The notes below the pieces were generated by a model. The model saw nothing but the letters and a program-made list of their open reading frames with translations, did not search any database and was not told the origin of the DNA. From contig NC_134935.1 of NCBI RefSeq assembly GCF_051020765.1, positions 10,107,579 to 10,171,578 of the forward strand: a DNA stretch of 64,000 nucleotides, in the 5' to 3' direction. The DNA comes from Lasioglossum baleicum (lineage: Eukaryota > Arthropoda > Insecta > Hymenoptera > Halictidae). Of this stretch, positions 50,531 to 63,055 are shown piece after piece. Each line of letters begins with the position of its first letter. Position 1 is the stretch's first letter. A program made the translations under genes and the position numbers.

Positions 50531-51072
50531 ACTCGTTTCCAGGATTACAAGGGAGCAGGATGCGCCTTCTCATTTCTCGATAATGCAAAGATGGGGTTTT
50601 TCAGTAGTTAATAGCGCTAGATAAAAGCAGTGGCGGCTCAATGGCAATCAAGTAGTAGCTCTTGCGGTAAAAATTTTATCTTTTACATAAAAAAACAAAT
50701 TTTAATCTTTAACATAGTAGCCTATAATGTTCGTGGTATTAAAAGTAAGCCTAATTCACAATTGAAAATTCAAAAAGATGTTTTAATTTATTATAAATAA
50801 ATTAAATTTTTTTGTAATAAGAAATTAATGCTACGAAATTCGGGGCCCGGATTTTCTCAGTGGTAGGCATACTTTAACTATTTACTATTTCAAATTCTAT
50901 TTTAGCCAGCTATGTCAAATTACGCCTCGTAAACGTAAAAATTGGACTTTTGAGGGCGATCGCGGTCTATATCGATCTTTTCTAGCGCTTTCGATTTCTG
51001 AAAAACCTTATCATTGCATTATCGAGAAATGAGAAGGCGCATCCGCATCCTTGCAATCCTGGAAACGAGTCC
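50531..51072. mobile_element. Foldback element with an AT-rich insert
   Basis: Left arm 50531-50625 (ACTCGTTTCCAGGATTACAA ... GCGCTAGATAAAA) is inverted at about 50975-51072 (TCTAGCGCTTTCGATT ... TCCTGGAAACGAGTC). The arms are relatives of the 30219, 48610 and 616-bp elements. The centre, about 50630-50920, is unrelated AT-rich DNA starting CAGTGGCGGCTCAATGG, probably a later insertion. Confidence 0.7.
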
Positions 51073-52962
51073 ACAATAGAATTTGATCCTTCGCTAGAGA
51101 GTAAATGTTCTTACAAACGCTATTACGAAAGCATAACAAGCACGCAGGATGAAATGTATCGTATAATGCCGAGTACAAATACTTTTTAGAAAATTCAAGT
51201 TCTATTTAAAAAAACGTGTTGCAACAACCTAATATAATTTTGCTTAAAGCAACCACGGGTCTTTAATATAGTGTACCACGTATATGTATTACTAAAAACT
51301 CATTCTCCAGACATATTCTTCGAGAGATTTCGAACATTGTTGTTCGATTATGTGGTTCTAAAAGTTGACAATGCGCGAATATACTCCGAGAATGAGATAT
51401 CAGTCGTTATAATTGCCTCGTTTCAAAGGGGCTCTAACATTTTCTAACATTGTAGAGTTTCTGTTTACCTCTTAGTGTACGCACTATATTGTTAATCATT
51501 TTGAGCATTGTACTTGTACTCAAAGTATCAAAGACTAAGCCCTGCGACGACACATATTATTTTCGTACCGTGAAAGGGGCACAAATCGGTCGCCCGTGTT
51601 CACACTGATTTTGATATATATATATATATATATATATTCGAAGTGCTCGAAACATTTTGCAAAAATTTTACAACTACGGTCCCAAGCGTCTTCTACGGTT
51701 CAAGTTCGAGAACACGAGCGTACCATGATCCATGCATGCTTTCCCAGGGTTGGTAAAAGCTTCGCTAAGCATTATAAATGATGTGATCCAAGATGTGATC
51801 GTTCGTAGCAGTTAGAAGTGATCCATTCACGTTTTTCTCCATTCCAACGCAACAACCGAACCTAGAATTGACTTCCTCAATATTTTTCAGTCGTGAGAAC
51901 CGATCAAAACGTTAACACAAACACAGTAAAACGGAAATACAGTGAAAACAAAAAAACAAAAGAAACGTGATTTTCTCATACACACATCATCTCCTTTTTA
52001 TTTCTGTCTAATGTACATTAACACGTGAGAGTCCTTTTCTTAAAACGGAAAAAAGAAAGTGAAAATTACCACGAATCAAGTAAAATACTTCGCTTCTCTA
52101 TCCCTTTTCTTGCATCTAACATTACGTATTGTCTTGGTTAATGTTCTTCCTTTTATGAAATTCAGGTTCCACGAGTTGATTGATTCATGTTTGATCGCTC
52201 TACCATCGGAGAGAAAGCGCCTTCGCATAATCTAGTAGAGTATGTTGCTCACTCCATTGGTATCACAAAAGCGGAGATGGGCGAATTTTCGTGAATCGAA
52301 CAATAATAAATAGAACAGTGTTTTCTGCGGAAGTGGACGCACAACTAAAAGCGGGAGTAAAATCTATATATACATTGTTCTTCTTGGTCATCCATTGTTA
52401 GAATGAGATTCTGCCCATCTCAGCGTCGAAGGTTATACATCTTATTGAAAATCCTAAGACCACGTTATGCAATTGTGTCGCGATTCGGTGTTGTCGACGT
52501 AACCGAAAAATCTAATCTAACAAGCTGCAATCCGATACGCTTTGTGCTTTTTCCTCCTTTCTCTCTTTTTCTTGTTCTGTTTGAAATCGTGCTCCATGGA
52601 ATTGTCTAGTATCTAACAATGTTTCGTCTTTTGTTCGTTTTCTGTGTTTTCGTTTATTTTTTTGCTACAAGTGCGTTTCATAACCAGTGCACGGATACTT
52701 CTGTCTCGTTCAGATCTACGATTCTCTTGATCCATCCGCCATGTCAGTCTTTCGCGCGGTTCCCGGTCATCCGCGACACACCGGAAGCGAGCATGCACTC
52801 AGACGGTTCTTTCCATGCAGTTACTGTTTCGCTGTGTGTTTTATGCCACCGTTTAATTCAAGAACTACCATGATCACGCAAATTCCCGATTGATGTCGTT
52901 TGTTTTCAATCCTTGCACTATCAGCAGGCCGACAAATGAAAATTGATAACCGATCGAATTAA
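51073..52962. other. Noncoding DNA, no gene seen
   Basis: No ORF with a recognisable domain. An AT dinucleotide run occupies 51614-51637. Possible distal 3' UTR of OXR1, unproven. Confidence 0.35.
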
Positions 52963-53157
52963 CCCTTTGCCTTACAATAACGTGTCCGACTCGTGACGAA
53001 GATTCTGAACAGATTCTAATAGAAATGTATGTCAACAATTTCCTATAACCGAAATAAAATTCTATTTTGGTTTTGTTAATGTACAGTTTTTTAAGAAATT
53101 ACGATCTACAAAACAATCTAATTAATGAAACCGTAAAATAAATCGTAGAGCAAGGGG
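52963..53157. mobile_element. 195-bp piggyBac-type MITE
   Basis: Starts CCCTTTGCCTTAC after TTAA (52959-52962) and ends GTAGAGCAAGGGG before TTAA (53158-53161). TTAA flanks with CCCTTTG/CAAGGGG ends are the piggyBac pattern. It shares its interior with 39480-39668. Confidence 0.8.
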
Positions 53158-56100
53158 TTAAGTGTTACTTCATTTTTGCTTTATCCACACATTGAAAGCG
53201 TTCGTTTGATAGCTATAAAGTACAAATAAAGAAAAGAGAGAACTATTTCTCTTTATGTTTCGTTGAATGCTATTAGTGCAAGGTTTAAAAAGCAAAGCGG
53301 CTCCAAGAAGTACGAAGATCGAAAATCGTAGAAACGATACAAGTTAGAAACTGTCTCCTAGTAAAATGGAAGGAATGATATATTCTCTACGGTATAAAAG
53401 GGCGTCCTCTCGCGTAGAAGTGATCTGTTTTTTTTTTCTCTTAGTTTTCGTTTTATCCTTGACAGGTAACATCTCGTTGTGGAGCCGCTAGAAAAATCCG
53501 TCTCGGGCTGCGAACGGCCGATGATCAGGGCCCGAGAGGCAAAAATCAATTTATAAAATCGATTATCAAAACTCCTTCCCTAGTGGCGGCTGTTTTCTAC
53601 CGTTAAACAAGTATATAATCTTTCTAGGCTATTTTTGTCTCGCTCGACGAAACGGAAATCGGTGAGTGGTTTACAAAGCGGTAGAAATGGTGGGCGACAC
53701 AGTCGACTGATTCTAATTTTAATATAGGGACTATAAGCTCGTGGACAGTTCCGTGGTCTTGTGATTGGCGTTGATGCTGGATCGGCACTGTTCCTACTAT
53801 CAGAGCCGAGCGAACATTATCATACAAAATAGCTACGTTTGCGTCTTCCTCTTCTTGATCAGATGAATCGTGTGAATCGCTGCGTCTTCATCTTACAGAA
53901 TCACTGGATGCGAATTAAATGCATTCGCAGTGTACTCTGTTCGGAATATCAATTGTTGATGGAGCAAACAAATTTTCGGTCGTTATCAGCTATTGTAAAC
54001 CTCAAGGTCTATATTCGCATGAATATCCACATGATTCGGTATCGTATAACAGAAATGCCTGAACTTGAGAAGCTCTCTTCACTTCCGAATTTTCCACCTG
54101 TTCTTGCACCCTCCTCACTCTTTTTCTACGGACACTATTACATGCGTATCTTATGCAAAGTGAGGCCCAGTGAAGAAACAAGAATGTGTGAAGAAGAGGA
54201 ATTTGCCGTGGTTGGAACAAATATAGTGACACACGACGATCCTTTGCGCTACCCATTAGATTCTGGCTGACAAGATCAACGCGAAACTTCAATAGTCTTT
54301 GAAAGGCTATTGAACGTTCCAGCGGAGTCACTGTATTTGCTTCATCTACAATGCATTTGTACGAGAAACTAAGCAGCTAACATTCCACTTTATTGTCTCA
54401 CTTTATTTGTTCTCCGACAATGTGATCTGCAGTGAGCCCAGAAAGCACCTATACACGCTTGCTTATCTTGAACAACTATTTTCGATATCAATAAGCTTCG
54501 AAACAACATATTCTTCTGCGATAAATGTCTTTCTGTCTCTTACGATAGGCTGGCGCACAAAATTTCAAGTTATTTTCGAAACGAAACATAGAAGTCTCTA
54601 TCAGAGTTCAATTTTACCAATGATCGATACGTTACAGAGAAATAAATCAGCACGATTCGCGAGCCAGCCTACGTTCGTTGCAGGAGAACATACAAATATT
54701 GTTAGCAGTGGCGTGTACTTCTAGGTATAACGAGAACATGCTCCGACTCTGAGTAATCAGGACCTGACACGTAGGGCTATGTACTTGTTTCTAGCGTAGG
54801 GAAAGAAAGAGAGCGAAGCGAGGCACAGGCGTGTGTGTTCGTTGTGGTCATTCGAGACTCAAGAAGCATGTTGTTCACCAAAGGAGTACGTAGGTCGCGA
54901 AAACATGTTCTTCGTGAACTTGTGTGTATGTGTGTATATATGTATGTGTGTGTGTGTTGATCACGCAATCAGAGTTGCATTTAATCGCAACTGTTTTTTT
55001 GTTTTTTCCTTCAAAAGATCAGTACGAAGAATAACTCCTCTCTAACGACACTTGTTCTCAGATCCTAGATCGTTTACATCGGGTCGCGATCACGCTTCCA
55101 GAGTATCGTTCAGTGGTTCTCGCACAATTTCTGTGACACGGTGTGTACGTAACCAGCGTGTGTCCTCTTTTTTCATCCAGAATTGTAACGTGTGTGTGAC
55201 GAGCTCTGCACATAGGTGTTCTCCTCATTAGCAACGTTTTTCATCTGATGTTGTTTCGTTTTTTTTTAGCGTATATAATTATGCTCCTTTAAAATTAACT
55301 TCTTTACCATTAACACGATTGGCAAATACATATATATATTTACATTCACTATCTACAATTTATCTACACATCAACAAACGGTTAGCTTAACATTTTTTTC
55401 TCTTGGTGTCGTGTGTGTTTTTTCTATCGTTTCTCTAGTATTTCATCTTCGTCCGACTTCGACGACGCGATATTCCCCTTTGTCCCGCAACGCGTAATAT
55501 CGTTATCAGTATCATCCATCTTTGTCACCGTTTCATCGATCAATTCTCGTATCCGGATCATTCACGCTTCGTTACACTCTCATCATTGATTCTCGCGACT
55601 AGTTCGAAGCGACGATCGACGAGTTACAAATGGGCGCAAAAGAAAAAAAAAAAGAAAAGAAAGAGAAAATACAAATCATCATCGTCGTCGATCTTTCCAA
55701 TACTTCAACGACACGCGAACAATTCAAATCAACATTAACGACTTGTTCAACGTAACACGTGCATGCGTGTGTTTCTCGTGTATACATTGTATATATATGT
55801 ATATAAAAAAATAAAATAAATACGACAACTTAAAATAGAAAAACAAATAGGACAATTTAAATGATAATCAATAAATTGTTGTAGTCCAGTGGGTCAACGT
55901 TTCTGGCGTTTCCGACGTTGTAACATCACATCGTCGCCATGTATCATTCTTTCTTCGTCTCTTCTCTTCAAACTCTCCCCCCTGTTTCGCTCCGGGGAAG
56001 AATTCATTCGACATCACAAAATTTCCTCTTTCCTCGCTGACAGTCCCATGCATCTTTGATTCCTCGGTCGATGATCGATCGGTAAGTGGTTTAACCAGCC

Positions 56101-56286
56101 GTTTTTAGTTATGGTCAAACCCGTTAGTCGATTTAATCTCGTCTGGTAATTGTTTCTTAGAAATTCTCTAGTCTTCCTTGTAATCTCTCCTGGGGACGAT
56201 CAACCTCCACGAGACTGTCGAGTTCAAGTCAAATTAGTCTGCGGCGAGGGCGTAGTTTTGGACAACGTGTACGAGGTGGCTGTGTC
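53158..56286. other. Noncoding DNA downstream of OXR1, probably 3' UTR
   Basis: No gene is supported on either strand. A TG-rich run lies near 54910-54960. The stretch directly follows the OXR1 stop on the minus strand, has few repeats and is composition-balanced, so a long 3' UTR is plausible but unproven. Confidence 0.35.
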
Positions 56287-57222
56287 CTATATGAACGCCC
56301 AGCATTCCAATGTTTTCACTACGAAATCTTCGCGAGGTGCCAAAGGCTCGTTTCCGTACGTGCTACACGACTGCGTTCTGCCTTGGTACAGGTCGCCGTC
56401 CAGCCACAGTCCAAACTTGCCACTGAAAACATCACAAATGATTGATTAGCTCAGGCAGATCCACCAAAAGAAACTGGTGAGCCACCGTTGACAAGTGTCT
56501 AACGTCACAGCTATTTTTAGTTTAGAGTTCACTCAGTATCGATTGACATGAAACCTCTAACAGCCTACTCGCAAATGAACAAATCTCAAGAATACACTTA
56601 CTCTCCTGCACCGATGGCGAGACTCTCATTGTTGCCTTTGATGAAGTACAAGTTATCCCCTGTCCAGTTGAACGACTGGAACCTTGGGGTAAACCTGAAG
56701 AGCAGGGACTCACCGGTCCCATAGAAGTGGTCACTGACATGTAGTGCGCAGGATGTTAGTGCACCGAACACCTATAACAGCAGAAAATAATGATTCGCTT
56801 GATGCACATTTATGTATCAGGGAAATACAAATTCTGATTGCTTTCGTGTACACTTGTGAAACACTCAGTCTGGTTTTACTAATCGGTTAAGACCTAAGTA
56901 AGCTGGCACCTGCCATAAAATTCTGTAACGATGAACTTACATTGCCTTCGGTGTCCTCGATGACCAGCAGAATGGGACTTTCTATTTTGGCCATTTTCCT
57001 GTACATGCTGTTTAGACTGAAACCATGCTGGCTGGTGCTGAAGACAAGAGTCCACAAGTACCCCTCTGCTCTAGCTGGCAAATGCCGGCACAGTTGTTCT
57101 CTGTGCTCATCGCTGAGGATTTCTGTGTTGCCAACCAGGTCCGGTACAATGATTTCATTGTCTAGGGAAATGGCACTGTTCGCGTAGAGAGCTCGCCTGA
57201 CTTCCTCGCTCATAGACAGTAC
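56287..57222 (-). CDS. OXR1: Oxidation resistance protein 1 (TLDc domain), 3' exons
   Basis: Three minus-strand exons, 57222-56941, 56771-56602 and 56422-56287 (stop TAG 56289-56287), in phase and encoding 195 residues. They contain essentially the whole TLDc domain: NTEILSDEHREQLCRHLPAR, GYLWTLVFSTSQHGFSLNSM, VFGALTS, HVSDHFYGTGESLLF, WTGDNLYFIKGNNESLAIG, FGLWLDGDLYQGR and the C-terminal LECWAFI. OXR1 (Drosophila mustard) proteins protect against oxidative stress; TLDc domains are reported to act on the V-ATPase. The gene continues upstream on the minus strand: the first exon here begins at a splice acceptor (CTATTCACAG) in phase 0, not at a start codon. N-terminal exons (LysM, GRAM in long isoforms) would lie in or beyond 57223-64000; I could not identify any there. 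Confidence 0.93.
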
Positions 57223-59330
57223 CTGTGAATAGTAAAACGAACGATGAGTAACTAGAATTTCGGATAGTGCTCGGGTAACGTCACAGAAATCGAGTCTCCA
57301 AGTTCGAGGTCTACCAAGTTCATTGCATTACAAATTCAAATGGAGTTCAGCAGTCGAGCATAAATCTACACTGTCTTGTGTGGCTGTGATTGTTAGCTTT
57401 ATTGTACAACAATGTACTCCGAGACCTCGATTAGTTATACAGATTGGAAAGTTATCATTTTCTGTTCTATTGTAGAGATATATGTTAGGGTTGCAACGCT
57501 ATAGAGGGGGTCCACAGACTTCTAAACCTAGATCTAGATCTAAAACAGCTAACAGATAGACAGACACACACTACACGGTGGCATTCAAGTGTTGTGTTGT
57601 AATTGTTGTTTTGTAATGTCCATGTTTTGCGCTGGTCGAGGGTGTCGTTGAATATGTATGCGGAGAGGAATGCGTCCTTCCTTTGGTACGGTCTTCCATA
57701 TTAATGTTACCGACTAATTATGCTCGTCTTACGTCGACCCCTGGCCTTTCTTTCAAACCGAGTCAACAGAGGATTGCGCAAACGACTCGTCTTACAATGG
57801 CACCATTGTCCGGAGAGAATTGATCTCAGCCTCTCGAGCCTCCATTTAGCTGAAGAACAGTTTAACAATTTCCGCATCCAAAATGATTTTCCATATTTTG
57901 GAAAGAATCTTTCTCGACGAAGAGAACGAAGAAAATCTGCTTTGTTAATTATGTTATTTAATCATGTATACGGGTAAGTAGTTTAGGCTGCGTTTCTAGG
58001 ATCAATACGCGGACAGTGGGAAGAAAGTTTCTCGGAAACTATGCTACTCGCAGTGATTAGCCAGTCGCGGTAGATTCCCATTATTATTATTCAGCTTGAT
58101 GATACAGATGCTACCGCGGTGAATCACGTTCGCGCACCTGCTCGCCAATGACAACAGTTTCGCATGATCATCTCCCGCGGGATTACGAGCTACGAGTCGC
58201 CCTGCTACCTCGTTACGGCTTTACATATCATCCATTAAAATTATGATATTTACTTTACAAAGTCGCCGACGGTCTCCTGAACGCCGCTATTCGTCACTAC
58301 GGGGATTTGCCTAATTAATTAATCGTTGGAACTGTTCTTCTCTAATGGACACAAAACCTAGCACAAATTGCTTCTCTTTAATAGACGAAGGTTTTCTGGA
58401 CTTTGAATTTATTCTTCTCGTAAGAAACGTTCATGAATATGTAATAGTGCAATCAAGCAAATCTATTTATGAACCCTCAAACGACAAGCAGGGTCGATCG
58501 TTGAACATTGAATAAGTGAATTAAGAAATTAGTTCTGATAAAAATGTTGTAATAAAAAAATTGATTACTTCTTTTTTCGACCATTTTTCATATATGGGTC
58601 CGTCGCACCCTTCCTTTCTTTCGAGGACGTTCAAAGGTGAAGTGTTGGCAGCATTATTATTATTCGATTGGTTGCGCAGCATGACGATAAAAAAATTTTT
58701 AATTTATCAAACGATCTCTCGATGAGCGCTAGTTAATAGCACTCAGAATAAAAAATACTGATTTACGATCAGTAATTACGACCGCTTGCGGATTAATAAT
58801 CGTAATCGTAACTAGCAACTTTGTGCCCCGTTTTAATGAACAACTTGCCGCGCAATTTCCATGAATGACGGTTCCGATCGACGGAAACCCGGGAACAATC
58901 CAAGGATTACTTGTCTATTAATATCACTGTCGCCGCAGCAGAATCTCAAGGCATTATGGTTTCTCTTCGGACGAAAAACACTTTAATCGTCTGAATGCAT
59001 CAAACGAATTGTGTACTTCGCTGAGAGCACGCGGACACTGTGGACACGACCGATTGTCACTGACCATTGCAACAATTTGTTTCCACAGTTATCAAATTCT
59101 ATTCTCTCGAGGGAACGTCACGATCCACTTCTGCACAGTGTACAAACCACCGTTGTAAAAAAAGTGGGAAGCGTGCGAAGTAAAATAACGCTGATAAAAT
59201 TGATTTAACACTAAACCTACCAGCGCGAATCAAATGATTGGGTTCTGGATTTTTATTTTACAATTATTGAAATTGTAATGGCGCTTTCACTGGAAATGAT
59301 TGTACATATTTTTGTATCCAAGCACGTGTT
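57223..59330 (-). other. Probable OXR1 intron
   Basis: AT-rich DNA without recognisable coding sequence on either strand, upstream of the first visible OXR1 exon. The short ORFs have no family features. Confidence 0.5.
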
Positions 59331-59337
59331 GTAATTA

Positions 59338-59530
59338 GACAGCGGATTTGATGCATTTATGACGAAAATGAGTAGGTGTAATTTAAAACATTAAAAACAT
59401 TAGACGAATTTTTAAATACTTTTATATCATTATCGAGCTATTGAACATATTAAGAGAGAAAATTAATTTCTATGTCACTCCGGTTTGATGCAATTCAGGT
59501 GGAAAATTTTTATTTTGCATGGAGATTATA
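59338..59530. mobile_element. GACTCCGGAT-family MITE, copy F
   Basis: TA followed by GACAGCGGATTTGATGCATT, with the shared interior GAAAATGAGTAGGTGTAATT. The right end is degenerate (TTTTGCATGGAGATTATA), so its limit is approximate. Confidence 0.6.
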
Positions 59531-59632
59531 ATTATAATCAAAATCACAGAAAATTTATAGAAATTCTATGATATCATTTTTATAAGGCAACACGTGCCAG
59601 CCATTTTTAGAGCTCGGTAGATTTAGTGTTAA

Positions 59633-59906
59633 CCCTTTGCACTCCGAATTATTTTCCAATTTTACTGCCAACAACTCGATCCCTACTATTTTAAGTGTTT
59701 CATTTGTTTACTTCCAAGGACAGTTCCTTGACTGCTACTTATTTCTAACAATTTTGTTTACTAATTATATTAAATATAGCTCTCAACCTTTGTTGCAATT
59801 TATATTTGTAAATAAAGGAAGAACCAAATAGATATAAAAACATGTTTCTCATTTACATTTTTATTTCTCTGATGTTGAGTAATACTTGACAAAGAAGTGC
59901 AAAGGG
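59633..59906. mobile_element. 274-bp piggyBac-type MITE
   Basis: TTAA at 59629-59632 and 59907-59910 flank ends CCCTTTGCACTCC and GAAGTGCAAAGGG. The ends are perfect inverted repeats for 11 bp (CCCTTTGCACT). There is no transposase. A single matching end (GTGCAAAGGGTTAA) lies near 49085-49098. Confidence 0.88.
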
Positions 59907-60548
59907 TTAATAAAACGGAAAAAAAATCTGCAATTACAAAATTGTCTTCGGAGACTAGGACAGCGCTCGGAGCGTTCAGAGTTTCCAATATGGCGGATAC
60001 AACTTTCTGCAACTGGAAAGCGTACTTTAACAACGAAACTCGGATTATGTTCGACATAAATTCATGAAAACATCATCATGTTTTATCAGTTGGAAAGAGT
60101 AAACATACACGGGGGATGCCGTGTTATTTTGTAGACTTCTCAGCATAGATATTGCATCGTCCTGCAATCACCTCTCGTCTCTTTCGTAAATGTTTGACCA
60201 ACGGCGGTGCTTGTTGATAAACAACAACCGTGAGTATGTATTTATTACTTGCACGCGGTTAGCCGCGAGCGCTCAGAGTATTATTAGTACCAATACAGCC
60301 AATCGTAGCTGGCTGACGGTTTCGCAGCCGATTATACTTTCAGAGAGGCGATCGTGGTGTCGATCGTGAATTATCGTGATCTTCCTTTCACGAGGGAAGA
60401 TAGAACTTGATTTTTTTCGCATGCTTTTGCAAACAAGTCCGTATGATCAAGGTCATAACATTATATATCGTTGAATTCGTCTCAAAGTCAGCTACAACAT
60501 TACGAGATAAGAAATGCATTTCAACATTTCGCTCGTGCACAAGGAAAA

Positions 60549-60720
60549 CGTCAGAACTCCTGTTTCTTTTTCTGTTTTGTACCTCATGAAATCATACGAA
60601 GTTTCAATTGTATATTTGAAGAAACCTGTCGCAACTCCTGTTTTTTTTGTTTCGTACCTGATGAAATCACTCAAAGTTTCAATTATATATTTGAGGAAAA
60701 ACGTGACAGCTCTAATTTTG
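60549..60720. repeat. Tandem repeat, period ~79 bp, two units plus a partial
   Basis: Units starting GTCAGAACTCCTGTTTC (60549) and GTCGCAACTCCTGTTTT (60628) share TACCT.ATGAAATCA and AGTTTCAATT.TATATTTGA; a third begins GTGACAGCTCTAATTT. All three frames stay partly open across the repeats, producing several short ORFs that are not convincing genes. Confidence 0.8.
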
Positions 60721-61412
60721 TTTAGTTTTTTAAATGTAATTATTGTTTTATTTGTTTTCGATTGCAGTCACAGCTAGTTAAACTACCAAACGACTTTGAC
60801 GCGTACTCTTGTAAAATTTATATTTGTTTATTCGTGACGTTTTTCTTGTGCATGATCGATTTAAAAACTCAAGATGATCTTAATTTTTGTTGAGAAAGAA
60901 AATTTTGGAATTTTCTTTTATATCGAACTCCGGATATTCAAAGCGGTGTTCGAGGCTTTGGAGCATTGAAAACCGTCGAGGAGTACCCAACATCCTTGAT
61001 TCGAGTTGAAATTTATTGGTTCTCGGAGAGCATTCTAGTCCCGTTGCCAAGTGACACGGTTTAGTCGATTTAAATCAAAATCTCATAAAATAGTGCGTCA
61101 ATGCATGGACGCAACGGTGTACAAGCTGGTTGCAACTCGCTACAATCGACCGGTCTCGCGTAAATAAAACATAAGGTCAAACAGAGCGTTATCTTTAATC
61201 CGAGCGCTTTCGCAAAGCGAATTTGCAATCTATGCGTTTGTCTTGTCTAAAATGCTTACACATATTACTGTTTCATGATAAATTAGGAATAATATTAAAA
61301 TAAAGTACGACCAGAGAGAAAAATTTTTATTTGCATAGAATTTTTGCCCAACTCTGCGCAGTGCTCGGTAGTTTTAGGGTAAATAAGTATCTCGTGCAAG
61401 TCGGAGCATACG

Positions 61413-61671
61413 TACACTACTGTGCAAAAGTACCTAGTGTAATTATAAGATGTAATGACAAACAATATCTTTATGTAGAAATTGTATTGTATAACGATTG
61501 ATTTATTGCATTCTAAGTACTAGATAATCCGCAATAACACATATCTGTACTCTCAGAACAATTGAATTAAACAGCGGAATCCTTTTTCAAAACTTACTGT
61601 GTTCTCATTTGATTTTTTACGCTGTCCTATTAAATATGGCCGGGTGCTTCTTTCTTTTGCACAGTAGTGTA
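61413..61671. mobile_element. ~259-bp TIR element, copy 2
   Basis: TACACTACTGTGCAAAAG ... CTTTTGCACAGTAGTGTA, same orientation and interior as the copy in faf intron 22 (22274-22530), with a few small indels. The TIRs are perfect here. Confidence 0.88.
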
Positions 61672-62231
61672 CATCAATAAATTCAGCGTGGGACGATTCG
61701 AACGGACGTGTGCGCAGTGCGCATTGTTACACACGTCCTCTCCAGCATCGAACGATATCGGAAAAGCCTCCTTGACCATTGACACCGAGTTTTATCGGCG
61801 CTTTCTCGTCTTCGAAAAGCGCACGAATGGCGTGGCAAGAAAAAAGCTCACTCGAGAACGAGCGCCGCGATTAGAATATATAATCGCCTCGTAAATAAAC
61901 TTCATGCTCTGCGGCGCGCGACCAAGTACATATGTATGTATCCCTGTTGTTGACGCGTCGAATTCAGACGAATCGTTTATCCTCCGATACATGTATGCAG
62001 TTATGTGTGTATACGTGCATTGTGCACGCTCAAATTCTACGGATGACATCGTGCTGACGTCTCGTCAATATCCCCGACCAACTGAAATTTCGAGACGAAC
62101 AGAACAGACTCCGAAATGGGACGTCAGCCAACGTGACACGGGCGTGAACCACCATAAACCAGTTCGAAACGGGAAACAGTCGCGTGTGGCCAACAGAAAA
62201 AAGTTAATACCAGACGCACCGAAGCAGCAAT

Positions 62232-62705
62232 GGACGACCGTGGAATTTATTCACGAATTCGATGGGCGACGAGCACAGATTCATTTCCATACTCGCGCGA
62301 TAGCTCGATCAGATTACCTCTGGGAGACGTCGCGGAATTTTTACTCTGCTCGGTTAAACAACACTTCTTAAAACAGATTTTTGAAAAAAGACTTTTCCGA
62401 GTGGCCTTCCAAATCGGCCGACAACAAAATTTTGTTGGGTTGGCATGTACGGTGACTCCCATTAATATTCGGGAAAGCTTTTTAATATTGGACGATATGA
62501 TGTGGATTCTTTTGAGAAGTTGGAACAATTGGTTTGTCACATGGAATTTATTCGCAAATTCGATGGACGACGAGCACAGACTCATTTCCATACTCGCGCG
62601 ATAGCTCGATCAGATTACCTCTGGGAGACGTCGCGCGCGTCGTGGAATTCTTATTCTCTGCTCGGTTAAACAACACTTTTTAAAACAGACTTTCCTGAAA
62701 GACTA
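62232..62705. repeat. Direct duplication of a ~165-bp segment
   Basis: 62235-62400 and 62540-62705 share TCCATACTCGCGCGATAGCT, CGATCAGATTACCTCTGGGA and GGTTAAACAACACTT. The second copy carries a small CGCGCGTCGTGG insertion. The units lie about 310 bp apart. Open frames of 155 and 124 codons cross them without any protein family features. Confidence 0.82.
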
Positions 62706-63055
62706 TACTATATTTCATCTAGAGTAGCGAGAAACCTTGCGAATTCGCCGAGAACAAAATTTCGGACACTCTTAAGAAGACGATTATTTTTTAATATTGG
62801 ACCATACGACGTGGATTTTTTTGAGAAGTTAGAACAATTTGGTTTGCTACACACTGTGAAACAATTTTTTGGGAAAAATTTCAATTGGTCGGAATTGCAG
62901 AGAAAAAAATACTAAAAGTTGTATTGTACAACTTTTCTGTATCGGCCTATATTGAAAAGAAAGTACATCTCATCCAAATCGTTTTTACAATTTTTGGCGT
63001 ACAATTATATCTGCCGCTTTCTTCCGATTTTTTATGAAATTTTCAGAAAATGTAT
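62458..63055. mobile_element. Truncated relatives of the 543-bp Tc1/mariner-type MITE
   Basis: GGACACTCTTAAGAAGACGA, TTTTTTAATATTGGACCATA and ATACTAAAAGTTGTATTGTA match one strand of the 43908-44450 element in the same order. A shorter fragment (CTTTTTAATATTGGACGATA) lies at 62479-62498, between the duplicated segments. The terminal repeats are missing. Confidence 0.6.

Noticed and set aside
53839..54270. 143-codon ORF with a moderately complex sequence
   Set aside because: No domain, no splice partners, no homologue recognised; it lies in the presumed OXR1 3' flank and overlaps a minus-strand ORF of similar length.
61904..62371. 155-codon ORF in the end region
   Set aside because: It crosses the duplicated segment, has no recognisable family or splice context, and the second copy of the segment does not preserve the frame.
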